A DNA stretch of 64,000 nt, from contig NC_088717.1 in NCBI RefSeq assembly GCF_963576615.1, positions 25,013,344 through 25,077,343 on the forward strand, in the 5' to 3' direction. Below are positions 47,926-60,292 of this stretch, in pieces (positions within the stretch are counted from its first letter, which is position 1; each line of letters opens with the position of its first letter). The notes under the pieces were generated by a model. The model worked only from the letters and a program-made list of their open reading frames with translations, was not told where the DNA came from and made no database searches. Source of the stretch: Watersipora subatra (taxonomy: Eukaryota > Bryozoa > Gymnolaemata > Cheilostomatida > Watersiporidae). A program made the translations under genes and the position numbers.

Positions 47926-50039
47926 GTATTGTTTACTCACCTGATCATACGCCTGAGTAAAGTCGATCGTGTAGTTTTCTTATTTTTTTGGCTCTTCCAG
48001 TTTATGTGAGATTTCGAAATTTTGATCGCTTTGCTCGCAATAGGCTTTCAGTATCATGTGGAAGTTTCAATTCAATTCAATGAGATAATTAGATGTTGAG
48101 ATTTCGCCGAAATACCGAAGGTACTTCTAATCGACTGAGAAATGAAAAATGGCTGCTGACAGAACTTTAGTGCATTGATTGGAATCTTTGGTAATGAAGG
48201 ATTAAAAACAGCCAAAACTGGAAAGCTTCTTCTCTCCAGCAACAATAACTGTGCACTAAAGCTGTTTTTTTCTATTCATACCAAGTATACCCACTCTATC
48301 GAACGCGGTGTACAGCGATCGCTAGATTTCTTCATTTTCCTTTAAAACATCACTTTTTTGAAAGAGTGACAAAACAATAGCTTACTGTATTTGATTTCCA
48401 TTTTTTTTAGTTCTGCAAAATTTGACATCCTGAATAGTATTCAGTTTAATATGATTTGTGCTATTCACAGTTGATTGAAAGTATGTTACTGCGGTCTCAG
48501 ATCAGAGGACCTGCTTGTACATACAAGACAAGGTATCAAAGTGTTAAAAAGAGCAAGCAGATTAAAGTGGTCATGCTATTTCACTTACAATGAGCTTCCA
48601 TTAAGGAAATTCAATCCTGCGTCACTTAACAAAACAAGTGGTCATAGACAAATATTGGTCAATGTCCGGTCAAATATTAACCAACTATTGAAAATGCAAC
48701 GGTTTAAATTTCATGAACCCAATTTAGAACGAGGTCTATTCTACAAAAGAAAACTGACGTCAGAAAAAAATCATGTTGATGTTTACTGTGATCTTGATAT
48801 GTAACAAACGCTTCCCATGTTACCCGATTATATGCAAAATAAGTATTATTGAAAGGATGGTACAATGAGATGAAATGTAACACCTCTCAGGGTATCATTA
48901 TTCAGGATAGCCACATGTAGTTTAGGCACTTTCTGTCACAACCAGTGGATCTCCAAAAAATTTAGTCGCAACTCGTTTTCCTCTGTTCAGACGATTCAGA
49001 TGAGTAGGAAGCAGTTACTAACTTAAAAAACTAAATCATAAGTTGCCAAAAAGTGCAAATCTAATGCATTGCGGTATCAGCAATTTTCTTAACAATAGGC
49101 TAATTTTCAAACTAAAAGATTCATAATTTTTGGAGCAGTTTCGTCAATACTTCAGAGTTGAAACATAAATGCTGCAGGAAGTTGCTTGAACTTTAAGGTT
49201 GGCCGATTTGATACACGAATAAACTAAATTAAGTATGGTTATTTTATATTTGTTTATTTATTATTAATTGACAATCTTTCTATGTAAATAAACTTAAAAT
49301 AAATAATGAAAAAATATTCAGAAAAAATTATGTTGTAATATATAATAGCATTCTTTGTAGCATTTCTCTTGAAAAACCTTGTTGAACATTTTTTTCAAAA
49401 TGAAACTTTAAAAAATTTGAGAGTTCATAAACTATCTTTAACTGGCTATTTTTAACAACATAAACAAATGTTGACCTCGACTTATAATTCCTATGCAAAA
49501 ACTTTTTTGTCACATGGATTAAAATTTAGACTATTTTCTCAACACACAAAGTCAACTACGAGACCTGACCTTGATAATTTCTCAACAGATACAGTTGATA
49601 AGTAAAAGTGAAAAATATAAGAGAAATCTAAAGCAACATGTAAAATAATAGATAATAAATAAACTCATACAATTTAAACTGTATATAGTATGAATGAAAG
49701 CTACATTGCATATTTTTATTACACACTTTATGCTGAACTAATGTATTGCAAGCCTTCTCTTCCCCTCACGTATCTTTAGAGTCACGTAACAAAGAAAAAC
49801 TTCTTTTTGCTAATTGATACGTTAATAACCAGTTTTTATGCTTTTTTGCTTTTTAGATTTAGGCTTCCACATTTGTTGTTTTTTTACATATTTGTATGAG
49901 ATGTATTTGTTTCAATATGTTGTTATTATTTGAAATATTATCGTTGTTTTTGATCCCTGAAATGAATCAAACTAAATAAGATGTTTTCTTATAAGATGTT
50001 TCTGACATATGCTGTTTATTGACACATAGTAAATCTCAA
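47926..50039. other. No gene certain
   Basis: The plus frame 48475-48804 (109 residues, basic: LKRASRLKWSCYFTYNELPL) follows a TTCACAG and could be an exon or a transposon relic; no family recognised. Confidence 0.35.
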
Positions 50040-50981
50040 ACTGAATCAAGTTCATAAGAACAAACAAGTATGGCGGCTAAACAAGAGCTGCCATTTCGAG
50101 TTGGTTAATACTCATAGGAATGACTGTATTACATAATTATTGCAGTAGCACTAATACTTGATTATATCCAAGTAGAGCTGTTTATCTTTTCACTCTTAGC
50201 TGGACTGTGTCAAGGTGTCTGCGCTTATAAATAATGAGAAAGTAACACTCATGAAGCACATTTCTTGTATTGTTTATTGAGGTGATATCGACATCAGAGA
50301 ACATGGAATACAAGATTATCAGATGGGTGCATGTATATTTACTGCAGCGGAGATGCATTGATCAACCGTTGATTGACGTACCTGTGGACAATAAGTACAG
50401 CGTGTTGACAGGATATCGGACATAAGAGTGCCTTGAGGAAACTCGGTGATATATTGAGTTGTTACGGCCTGTTACTTTGGATTAGGTTCAGCTCTGTAAC
50501 CATCATAGTTGTTGGATTTATGACAGGAGGTTGCGACAAAATGACTTGGATGATGTTGGAAAAATAAAAATTGATAGGTACTTTGGTGCTTTATACAAGT
50601 AGGTTTTAGAGAATTCTGACCCGAAAAATAGCAAAATATACATAAAAGAATTATAATAGCTAAAGAACTGAAAAATTGTGAGAATAAAACACCTTTTTTT
50701 ACTGCTTGCCAAGAAACTCTCGTCCTAGCAAATATATTTTGATATATTAACAATACTTTTGAGTTTACGAACTGTTATTCAGAGAACAATTACGTAGATT
50801 TTTACGATAATAATTTTCTAGGACTGCAATATTATCATTTTGGAAGCTGATACTAGATTTTGGGTAATGTTCAATCTCTATATCATGTCCTAGATTTTTT
50901 ATGCCAAATGCCTGTTGTTGGCAGACAAGGAGACTGATTACTAAATAGGCCATTCTAGCAACTGAGCAGTGAAATGTCTCA

Positions 50982-51834
50982 TGGTGCGTTTACACTGACC
51001 GATTTTGTCGGGCACAGACAAATTTGATGAGTCGGTGTCGGTAGGTGTGAACAGAAAGATCGGTGTCGGCACCGATCTGAAAGTCGGTGTCGGTGAAACC
51101 CAGCAGTGCCCGGTTGCACCGACAAATCGGACGCTCATCAGCCAATCAGAAGCTAGGAGCCTCTGATTAAATGAGCCTACGCTTTAATGACAGTGCTAAG
51201 TTTATGAAATGAAAGGGCTAGGTTTAATGAGAGGCTAGGAGACTGTCATTAAACTTTCCCTAGCGCTCTTTCTGATAGTGAACTTTTATTTAAATTAATT
51301 AAAAGTGAATAGCCAGTTGTACGAATACTACTATTAATATGATAACATAAATGACGACGATTGATAGCATAACGAGTAACAAGGCTATAATAAAAAGGAC
51401 AACACATATAATAAAATATTTACAGACATATAAAATATATACAAACATATAATTACATATAATATAGACTGTCAGAGCTGCCGCAGCCGATCCTGCCATC
51501 AATAACATCTCATCGTCATCGGAAGACTCCATTCGGCATTCAGTAGTTGCTTATAGCGGTAGTAGTAGGAGCAGTAGTAGTAGTGTAGTACTAGTATATA
51601 ATTTTCCACATCAAGCGCGTTGACTTTTATGTGTACTCGTCTCTGCGTGGTCGGGTGAAGGTCAGAAGGGCGAAGCGCTGTGATTGGCTGTTGGTACCGA
51701 CAAAAATAGTTCGATCGTTGCAATGTAAAGGGGGAGTCGGTGTCAGCACCCATACGTGAAATGTCTGAGGTACCTGTCTGAGTCGGGGTATTGGCACCTA
51801 ATCGGAGTCGGTGTTGGCCAGTGTAAACGCACCA
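50982..51834. mobile_element. 853-bp MITE with short TIRs
   Basis: The ends TGGTGCGTTTACACTG and CAGTGTAAACGCACCA are perfect inverted repeats of 16 bp, followed by GTCGG-rich inner repeats (left GGTGTCGG repeats at 51033-51092, right at 51735-51820). It lies in the centre of the 50-53.8 kb inverted repeat. Confidence 0.7.
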
Positions 51835-52403
51835 TTACTGCTTCAACCATCTATTGTAAGTTTACATGACGGCGCTTAGTCCGATGAAATAGAAACATTA
51901 ATTCTCATATCAAATAGATGTAAAACAGACATCTAAGGAACATGTTACCAATGCTATTAGGTAACTACTAAAACTCAATTTTGGAAAATAACACAAAAAA
52001 GTACTAATTCGCAACAGATTTTATGGAAAGTTTATGCCAACAGCGAACCGGTATGGTAGTTAATAAAAGTCACCAGTGTCAACAGTAGTTAGTAAAAGGC
52101 AACTGACACTACATAATTTCAAAATGAGAAGGAGTGTACTAAATAAAATACCATTTCAGCGTCCAGAGTGATTATAGTATATCGGGTAAAAAATTCATTT
52201 TATACAAACCTACATAATAGTTGGTTTAGTAACAATTCATAAACCAAAGAAGTTTTTTAACATATCATAGACTTTTTTAGTCTGTGAGTTTCTGGGCACA
52301 TGGTAGAGATAAGTGTTTCATTTTCACACCTGTTTAGTTCTCTTGCTGTTTAAATTATTCTGTGAAAATGTTGCCTTTTTGAGTCATAATTTTTTATCTC
52401 CCC

Positions 52404-52512
52404 TTGTATGCTATACTCACTTGTATGCTATACCCACTTGTATGCTATACCCACTTGTATGCTATACCCACTTGTATGCTATACCCACTTGTATGCTATA
52501 CCCACTTGTATA
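52404..52512. repeat. 17-bp minisatellite in the large inverted repeat
   Basis: CACTTGTATGCTATACC repeated six times; the arm's own CTTGTATA sequence seems to have seeded it. Confidence 0.9.
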
Positions 52513-52962
52513 TATGTAGCACAAAAACCTATAAACTTTTCTCCTTACAATATCATCGAAGTCATCTTGTCGCAACCTCCAGTCATAAACCTTTCAACTG
52601 TGGCGGTTACAGAGCTAAACTTAATCCAAAGTAACAGGCCGTAACAACTTAATATACCACCGAGTTTCCTAAAGGTGGTCTTATATCTGATATCCTGTCA
52701 ACATGCTGTACTTATTGTCCACAGGTACGCCAATCAACGGTTGATCAATGCATCTCTGCTGCAGTAACAATGCATGCACCCATCAAATAATCTTGTATTA
52801 CACGTCCTCTGATGTCGATATCACCTCAATAAACAATACAAGAAATGTGCTTCATGAGTGTTACTTTCTCATTATTTATAAGTGCAGAAACCTGGAAACA
52901 GTCCAGCTAAAAGGAAAAAGATGAACAGCTCTACTTGGATATAATCAAGTTTTAACAGTGTA

Positions 52963-53688
52963 AAGGCCCATACACAGTATCATTCAAATCGACGATTAGC
53001 TGCGCAATTGATCGCAACGATGGGCTGCTATGACGTCATTTTGCATTGAGCGGCCAACTTAATCGTTGCTAGCGATGATGTGATGGACTTTCAACATGTT
53101 GAACTCTAACACCGATGATCGCAACTGTTAGCATCTTGATTGGCTGTTTGTTGACCGCATCGGATCCAATTTCAACAGTTGGGAAGATTGGTGTCAATTC
53201 AGGTAAGATTTAAAAAAGATAAGTTTTTGTGAGTTTCTAGCCCGCAGTTCCTAACTCATTTGCGGAATGTTATACAAATGTTGCACAAATGGTATAAAAG
53301 TTACAAAACTATTTTCTTCTGTCCATGGTACTACTGATTACATATTTTCGCCAACACAGCTGCACATTTTTCAAACTGACTAGAACTCGTGGGCTATGAT
53401 CTCACAAATAGTTATCTTTTTTAAATCTTACCGTCAATATATATTCCCAGGCATGGGCGAAGAACTACGCTCTGATGAATTGCATAATCAGATAATTAAA
53501 AGATAACAAAAAGACCCGCCATATCACCAATTTCTAATTGATTGCTGGTTAGCGATCATCTACATGTCCTACAGCTAATCGCTCATAGTGTGTACACCTT
53601 ATCGTCGGTGATGACGTAAAAATAGCTAATCGCTTTCAGTCCATCCCACAGCTGAACGTTGATTTGAGCGATAGTGTGTACAGGCCTT
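52963..53688. mobile_element. MITE with ~40-bp TIRs and TA target, nested in the inverted repeat
   Basis: The ends AAGGCCCATACACAGTATC and (complement) AAGGCCTGTACACACTATC continue as inverted repeats for about 40 bp. TA lies on both sides (52961-52962 and 53689-53690). The empty site can be read from the other arm near 50140, where TGCTACTGCAATA is uninterrupted. Confidence 0.75.
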
Positions 53689-53790
53689 TACTGCAATAAG
53701 TAATACAGTCATTCCAATGAATATTAGCCTACTTTTAAACAGTAGCTACTGTCTAGTACAGTCATACTTTTACATACAACTTGATTCATT

Positions 53791-54731
53791 TTGGTGTTCG
53801 GTTCGTTTATCTGATCAGTTGTATGTTTTCCTCTTATGTTGAAACTGTTGTATGATAAAACAAGTACTCTTATAAGAAAATGTTTTATTTTGTCCGAACG
53901 CTTTCAAAACTTAATGCCATGATACCGGTAAATACATCAAGAAAGCATGCAAGGTTAAAGCAGGTAAAAATATCTACTCATATAGTGTGTTACAGACTTG
54001 GTAATGTTCATAGACCACTATTAATACGCCATCATGTCAAACATGTGTCAATCAACTGGATGACACCTGTATTGACATGCTATTATAAAGTTTTACTTAC
54101 TTCCTAGTAATAACTATACAAACGTTTTTAGAAACGGAGTTTAAAATAAATTACATACTTGAAGTTCTACTGTGCTGTCTAAACTCAAGTCTTTGACAGC
54201 AATCTGAGTCTCAATCACTTCTGATAGAAACAAAGCTTCCGTAGCCTCCAGAAAACGTTTGATTTACTGTAGGAATAACTCTCAACTGTAGCATCAACTT
54301 CAGTTACTAAAGTCAGCTGCTGCCATATTTTCCAGCGCCATCTTACTTCTGACCATCAGCTTTACGAAATTGCACCGATAATGTTCTAGGAGACATCCAT
54401 ATAGACAAACAACTAATTTAATTAATAAGCAAATCATATAATTTTAAAATTTTAGAGTTTAAAGCATTGTCTACATACTATAAAAATCTGCAACATTAAC
54501 AAAAGTTGCAACCTCATGTTCGCTCTAAATTTTCAGCCATTTAACAAGAACTTTTAACACTTCTTTGCAATTTGTACCATAAAATACACTCTTAGTTATA
54601 ATAAGATTGATGTCTGGTTTGAAGACAGGGTTAGGGGTTACGATGAAAAATTTGTTTTGTAAAGGAGTCGATCCCCTGACATTCAGCTTAATAGACTGAC
54701 AGCTTAGAACCATCCCTAGACAGCTGCCTTT
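53791..54731. other. No gene seen
   Basis: Chance frames only. Confidence 0.4.
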
Positions 54732-55368
54732 CAGGTACGGTGATCCCTCGCTTATCACAGGAGTTCCATTTAAAAAATAACTCGTGATAAGTGAAATCCG
54801 TGAAGTAGTCAGCTTTATTTTTTTATTGTTTTACAATGCGATACTGTAGGCAACTATAAAATGACACCAAAAATCAAAACCTGTTTAACGGCCCAAAATT
54901 TGTTTAAAAAAACCTAACTTAATACTGGTAATTAGTACTGCTGCTGTCATAGTTCTATTATTTTCCTCCATTATGAAACAAACCAAAGATTCATTTATTC
55001 CATAATGGGGCTTTACAGCCGCATAGCTTTTACCTTCCTTTAGCATGTCCAGAAGTATAACTTTTTCTGTAAAAGTTAGCATCTTCCTCGGCCTCTTTGG
55101 CACGTCCAGAGGCCCTTTTTTCGGTGCAAAACATTTCTTTGACATTGTGGGGTTTTTATGGAGAAAATTTGCATACGTTAATTAAACAGAATGTACAGAA
55201 ACGAAAACTGTTGACAAGTGAAAGAACAATACAGCACAGCAACATTGTTTTACTTCTAGACAACATTAAAGTCCCCGAGTCAATCAAGATTTAGAGCACA
55301 ATGCACTGTAAAGAAATCTGTAAAGCTGCGAAAAATGAAGCGCGATATAGCGATGGATCATTGTTCTC
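54732..55368 (-). mobile_element. Truncated pogo/Tigger-type transposon
   Basis: The left end reads CAGGTACGGTGATCCCTCGC; the right end complement reads AATGATCCATCGCTATATCG, an imperfect TIR of the 'CCCTCGCTTATC' Tigger kind. The interior is only 0.6 kb and holds the transposase N-terminus (54885-55145). Confidence 0.7.
54885..55145 (-). pseudogene. Tigger/CENP-B-like transposase N-terminal fragment
   Basis: MSKKCFAPKKGPLDVPKRPR is followed by LTFTEKVILLDMLKEGKSYA and HYGINESLVCFIMEENNR, the first helix-turn-helix of CENP-B/Tigger transposases (DNA binding). Then the frame leaves the family (VLITSIKLGFFKQILGR). The second HTH and the DDE domain are absent. The upstream ATG is the family's usual start. 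Confidence 0.8.
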
Positions 55369-56854
55369 AGAATCTAGAAATTGTGCAAAAATGTATTTCC
55401 TGTGCTTTATAATAGAAAAGTTAACAGAAATAATAAAGATTAAGTTTGACAAAAAGACCATTTATTGATAATTTCTCATGTCACACGTGACACTATTTCA
55501 CGGCACACCAGACTAACAGAATACTAAAATCTCACAATATATGTTAAGCAGATAATAGCTAGGATGTACGCGTTTATGATATAATTAAACAGACTTTAGT
55601 CTTATATACTTATCAAACATGTCAAAGTTTTATGCTACTTGCATGGATATTTTTTAAAAGAATAAACCCAACATCGCAGGAAGTTTAAAAAGCAGGCTTT
55701 TTGATTTGTAGGCGAAACTCTAACTGTCATTATATTACTCAGGTAGAGACAGGCTCAACATAGTTCAAGAGATCATATAAGCCCAAACCACTTTGAAGTG
55801 CAAAGCATGTTAAGCATGCTGGTTATCCTAAAAGTAAATAATAAGACAAAACAGCTGACTTACCGTACCTGAGTGAGTTCTGTCTAAATAGCTTGGTTCG
55901 TTGGATTGAAATGATATTGCGTCTAACTTATACCTTATATGGTTCTTTCAACAGTGAGCAGCGCTAGATGAGTGTGAAGCCAATGTATTGAACCGCTTGC
56001 CTTCTGTTACATAATCATTTGTTTCCTTAAGTAGCTATAAGCTAAAGCTTTTAACTATTCTCTTGTTAGCTGGCAGCCAAATAGTGCTGACCTCGTAATG
56101 GTTTTGTAATTTAATTTCTCTCTGTCAATACTGAGAAATAGCATTGCTACCTCAAGCCAAACTCTTACTAGCCATTTTTTCCTACACGTAGAGACCACCA
56201 TAGAAAGTTTACCAAGTTGACATTGAAACTGGAGCCTCAAGTTCTGATCATAATATATGTAGATGTTTGCTTCTAAAGACTGTCTCATGCTACTAACTGG
56301 TCATGCTAGGTTATCCTAGCTGCCCAAATAATAACATTGAACTGTATTTGATTCCTTGCAAGATGGACCGACCAAAATACAAACTCATGACTTTGGAAAT
56401 AGTTTATTGAACTTACATTAACAATATATACCATTTTAATTTATTTCAATGAAAAAACTTTATTCTCCCCTAAATTTGCTTACTCTTTTTTCAACAAACC
56501 ATTTACTTCTGTCATTGGGTACATGATTGATTACTTCTCGTAACATCATAAGTTACATAACACCGTAAGTTACTGTGCAATATAAAATGTAAGTTACTTC
56601 TTGTAAGTTACATACTATAAATACCAGCCTATCTGATGATGCTATTTCTCTACATTAAATTATTTGCCTTTGAATATGTTCTATATCAAACACTATCTAC
56701 CTAAAACGGTTAAACATTTCTTTAAACAATACTTCAAAGATATTTATATTTCAGGGTATTTTGTCTGTGAATGTGTTCACTTTGAGACCTAGATTTGTAA
56801 AACATTTCTATTGAATGAGATTTTTTGCGATAACTTCTTTTTATGTAACAATAG
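55369..56854. other. No gene seen
   Basis: AT-rich; TAAGTTAC-type short repeats at 56540-56610. Confidence 0.4.
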
Positions 56855-56858
56855 TTAA

Positions 56859-57735
56859 AGGTTGACTTGCAACAAAATTCACATTACTGTTATTTGGTAT
56901 CAAAAGAGTTAACATGTCTTAATCTGTTGTGTTGTAGGTGCCAAATATGTGGAAATGTGACTACAAACTCCTAAAAGCTCAAAAACGAAAAGCCGCCGTA
57001 GATTGGAATCTGTTTATTTATCTGACGTATTCATTACAGTTCAGTTATTGTCTTGTCACATGATGTTCTCATGTGAATTGAAAAGCCACTAAAAAGCTCA
57101 ATATAAAACTCCTCGTAGCACTAGTTTATGACAAACACTTCAGGTTTTACCAAAGACCCCGTATCAAATATAGATGCTCACTACTTTACAGTTTTGTTGC
57201 GGCTTGATCAAATCGTCAAGTCGTAATCTGATCATGTGACCCAATACTTCGCAAATAATTTTTGCAGCACTTTTCGATTATCACAGGTGACCAACAGGCT
57301 CGTCTTGATTATCAGACAATGATATGTACTCCTTCGAGGTAAGGTTAAAAAATTAAATGATTTTTTACGGTAAGTTATAAGATATCACTGCTAAAAGTGA
57401 CAGCATTACAATGACAATAAAATAGACGCGTAAGAACAATAGACATTGTTTTATTGAATGCGTGAAGTATAGTTGTGAAAATATTTCAACGAATAAGCTT
57501 GCATGAAAGTGTAAAGAGAAACCATCTACCACAACTACGTCACATTTGAGCCGTTTTGGAAAAAGAATCCAAAATACGGCGGCCTTTGTGGCTGCGATTA
57601 ACTGTTCATTTTTTAGCTTTTAAGAGCTTGTGATCACATTCCCACATATTTTGCACCTACAATACAACAGAGTAAGACATGGTGAATCTTTTGATACCAA
57701 ATAGCTGTAATGTGAATTTTGTTGCAAGTCAACCT
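56859..57735. mobile_element. Long-TIR, TTAA-flanked element, copy 2 (interior inverted relative to copy 1)
   Basis: TTAA at 56855-56858 and 57736-57739 flanks 877 bp that match copy 1 throughout, as the reverse complement (for example GGTGACCAACAGGCTCGTC near 57285 against the complement near 10465). Same length, ends and lack of coding sequence. Confidence 0.8.
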
Positions 57736-57739
57736 TTAA

Positions 57740-59606
57740 GATAACAATTGGTGTATAATTTTTTCAATTATGACTATACAAGGTGTGTTACCCTACGAAA
57801 ACAGCTTACACCTGTTTCAATCTCAAAGTCATTGTTGGACAGAAGTTTGTTCAACCCATAACTTATGAAATGACATACAATGACAGCTACTATAATTCAT
57901 TAACATAAGGCTTACTAAGTCATGTATAAGAGCTAAGGTGGAGTTGTTTTATCCTTCATTTGTCAAGCCCCTATGTCCAATGATTAGTTGAATTTGGATG
58001 TATTAAATTATCTTTCATTTACCAGCCATCTATAAGTAAAATTCTGATAAAATGGTTAGCTTCACAATAGAGCATTTTTAAATAGCCCAATGAAAGTCTC
58101 CAACTAAAAAACAGCTCTATAGCAGATATGCAACACTTAAATAAAACAGAGTGCAGTAACAAAACTGAATCTTAAAAGGGGTGGATTTAAAATTAAACGG
58201 CTGTAGCCCTTATGCTGCACATCTTGCAACCAAAGCTCAAAAATTTGGAAAGTAAAACCTTGCTGATCCCCAAACTTATCTATTCGGGCTCTTGTTCTCC
58301 ATGTAGTTAACCTATTTATTATTTACAGCTATTCTCTGCGCTGCCGTTAAAACTCTAATCTTTGCTACCGTGTCCTGCTAAAAGATACTGATTTGTAATC
58401 TCAACAATCGGACTACTTTGGGTGCGAAAGTAGCTGAGTTTAGGGCTATGTACACCAGCTGATGATATGGCAAATTGTGACAAAATCTTGATTGGTCAAT
58501 ACATATCGAAAAACTTTTATTTTCAGCCAAGTGAACTTCAGTTTGAACTTTTTCAACTTGCAAATGACTGTTCGGTTGTGACAAGCAATCAGTTCTGATT
58601 GAAATCAGTTCCATTTCCTCATGCAAAACAAGCTAGCTTGTGCTAACAACCAATAAGAATGAGCACATTGGCAGGCATGTCAATCAACGGCGTAAACCGG
58701 TTGGTGTGCTGATTTGCCATGTGAATGAGCAGCTAGAAAAATCAAACCAAAGCTAATAGCAGATTATGAGCTATAATACACACGGCTTAGGATCTCTATT
58801 TGATATTCTGCTGAATGGTATCAGGGCAAGTACACGAGTGAGAAGGGTCCACTGGACACATTCTCAACGTAGATCTTTCTAATTGAACAATGACGAATGG
58901 ATAAATGCGTGATTAGGACAAGCGTATGATTAGGCCAAGTACCTAACAACCAAATGCACGATGGACATCGGACATCCTCCCAAATGAACAGTAACCAAGG
59001 AACGCACATGTAAAGCATTTGCCTGACTATAAGAATAACTGGACTACAAAGAAATTTATTGTAAATTAAACTACTTGCGTATTTACCTGCCTACATACAC
59101 CACTAATCTCTTACTTCAATGATAAGATCTACTAACTTTTGAAAAAAACTTTCAAGCGCCTATGAAATTTATTAAAAGTCAGTGGTAGATTGAATTTTGC
59201 TCTAACAGTCACATACATATGTTAAAAACAAGGAATTGCCATATGGAATCACGCTTTATAAGTGTGAACACTGCGTACACATCAAGTGCAAAGCTAAAAT
59301 TACTTTGTATGGTGATCATATAACAAACCAAATGCACAGACAGACTAGCACTCCAAATATTATTTAGCGAAATCTTCTATCTTTATGCGATGAGGTGAAG
59401 GTACAAGGAATATTACATTTTTTAGTTTAATTTTTCCTTCTAGGTCTGTTACCTTTTTTATGCATAACTTTCTTGTTATAAACAAATAAATAAATAAGGC
59501 TCGCTTTAATCATAAATAAAAAGATCAAATTGTTTTTATTTCTGTATAATTATACTCTGTTAACGTTTACAAGGACAAAAAAATGAAAGAAGTGCATATC
59601 AAGTCC
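57740..59606. other. No gene seen
   Basis: The minus frame 58378-58626 has no domain or splice context. Confidence 0.4.
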
Positions 59607-60292
59607 TTAACACTTTCACTGCCGTAGACGCATAAATGTGTTTTCGTGGGACCACTGCTGTAGAAGCATTATTGCGACTTTCCCAACAATTGCGTAGTTA
59701 CCAAATTTTATTATTCGTTGACAACATAACCCACGATCTTTAAAACTCTTATGAACTTTACAGTGTTGTCCGAAGTTTTGTCTATAAAATTAGCCTAAGC
59801 TAACGAAGCAACTTTAAACTTTTGTTTGAGAATTTCTAATTTCAAAACGAACATGTTTTTTGTGTGAGTTCATTAATTACCACGCGCATGTCAGAAAACA
59901 GGTAATTAGTTATGTTGATGACATAGTCAATTCAGATTCACATTTTTGTAATTATACAGATAATTAAATCAGCAACACTGTCTCTGATAGTGATGAAAGT
60001 AATAATTTTGTAAGAGTAAGGAACATCATGGAAGATCATTTTAGCTTCGCATCGATCGTAGCTTCACATAGCTTTACCATCACACAAATTATAGATCCAT
60101 TGAATTTTTGCATAGCAATATTGGTTAAAATGTTGGCAAATTAAAATATGTAACAAAAATGTTCTGGATAGAGATTGATATTGGAAAAAAATACTGTTTA
60201 CATATCACGAAACAATATCGACAATTTTCGGTAAAATGGCTGGCACTTGGCAGATACCCGAACTTATACATGGTTGGCATCGAAAGGGTTAA
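59607..60292. mobile_element. piggyBac-like MITE
   Basis: TTAA flanks both sides; the ends are CACTTTCACTGCC (59611) and GGCATCGAAAGGG, whose complement CCCTTTCGATGCC is a piggyBac-type terminus. It is 686 bp with its TTAA sites and has no transposase frame. Confidence 0.65.

Larger units (their letters stand above)
50040..53790. repeat. Large inverted repeat, possible foldback-type element
   Basis: The left arm (about 50105-50600) and right arm (about 52500-53735) are inverted copies: GTTACGGCCTGTTACTTTGG near 50461 against its complement near 52625, and GGAATGACTGTATTAC near 50117 against the complement near 53703. The similarity may run out to GAATCAAGTT at 50043 and its complement near 53780. 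The 1.9-kb centre holds the 853-bp element at 50982 and a 17-bp minisatellite. The right arm carries a 728-bp insertion at 52961. No transposase is visible. Confidence 0.7.
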
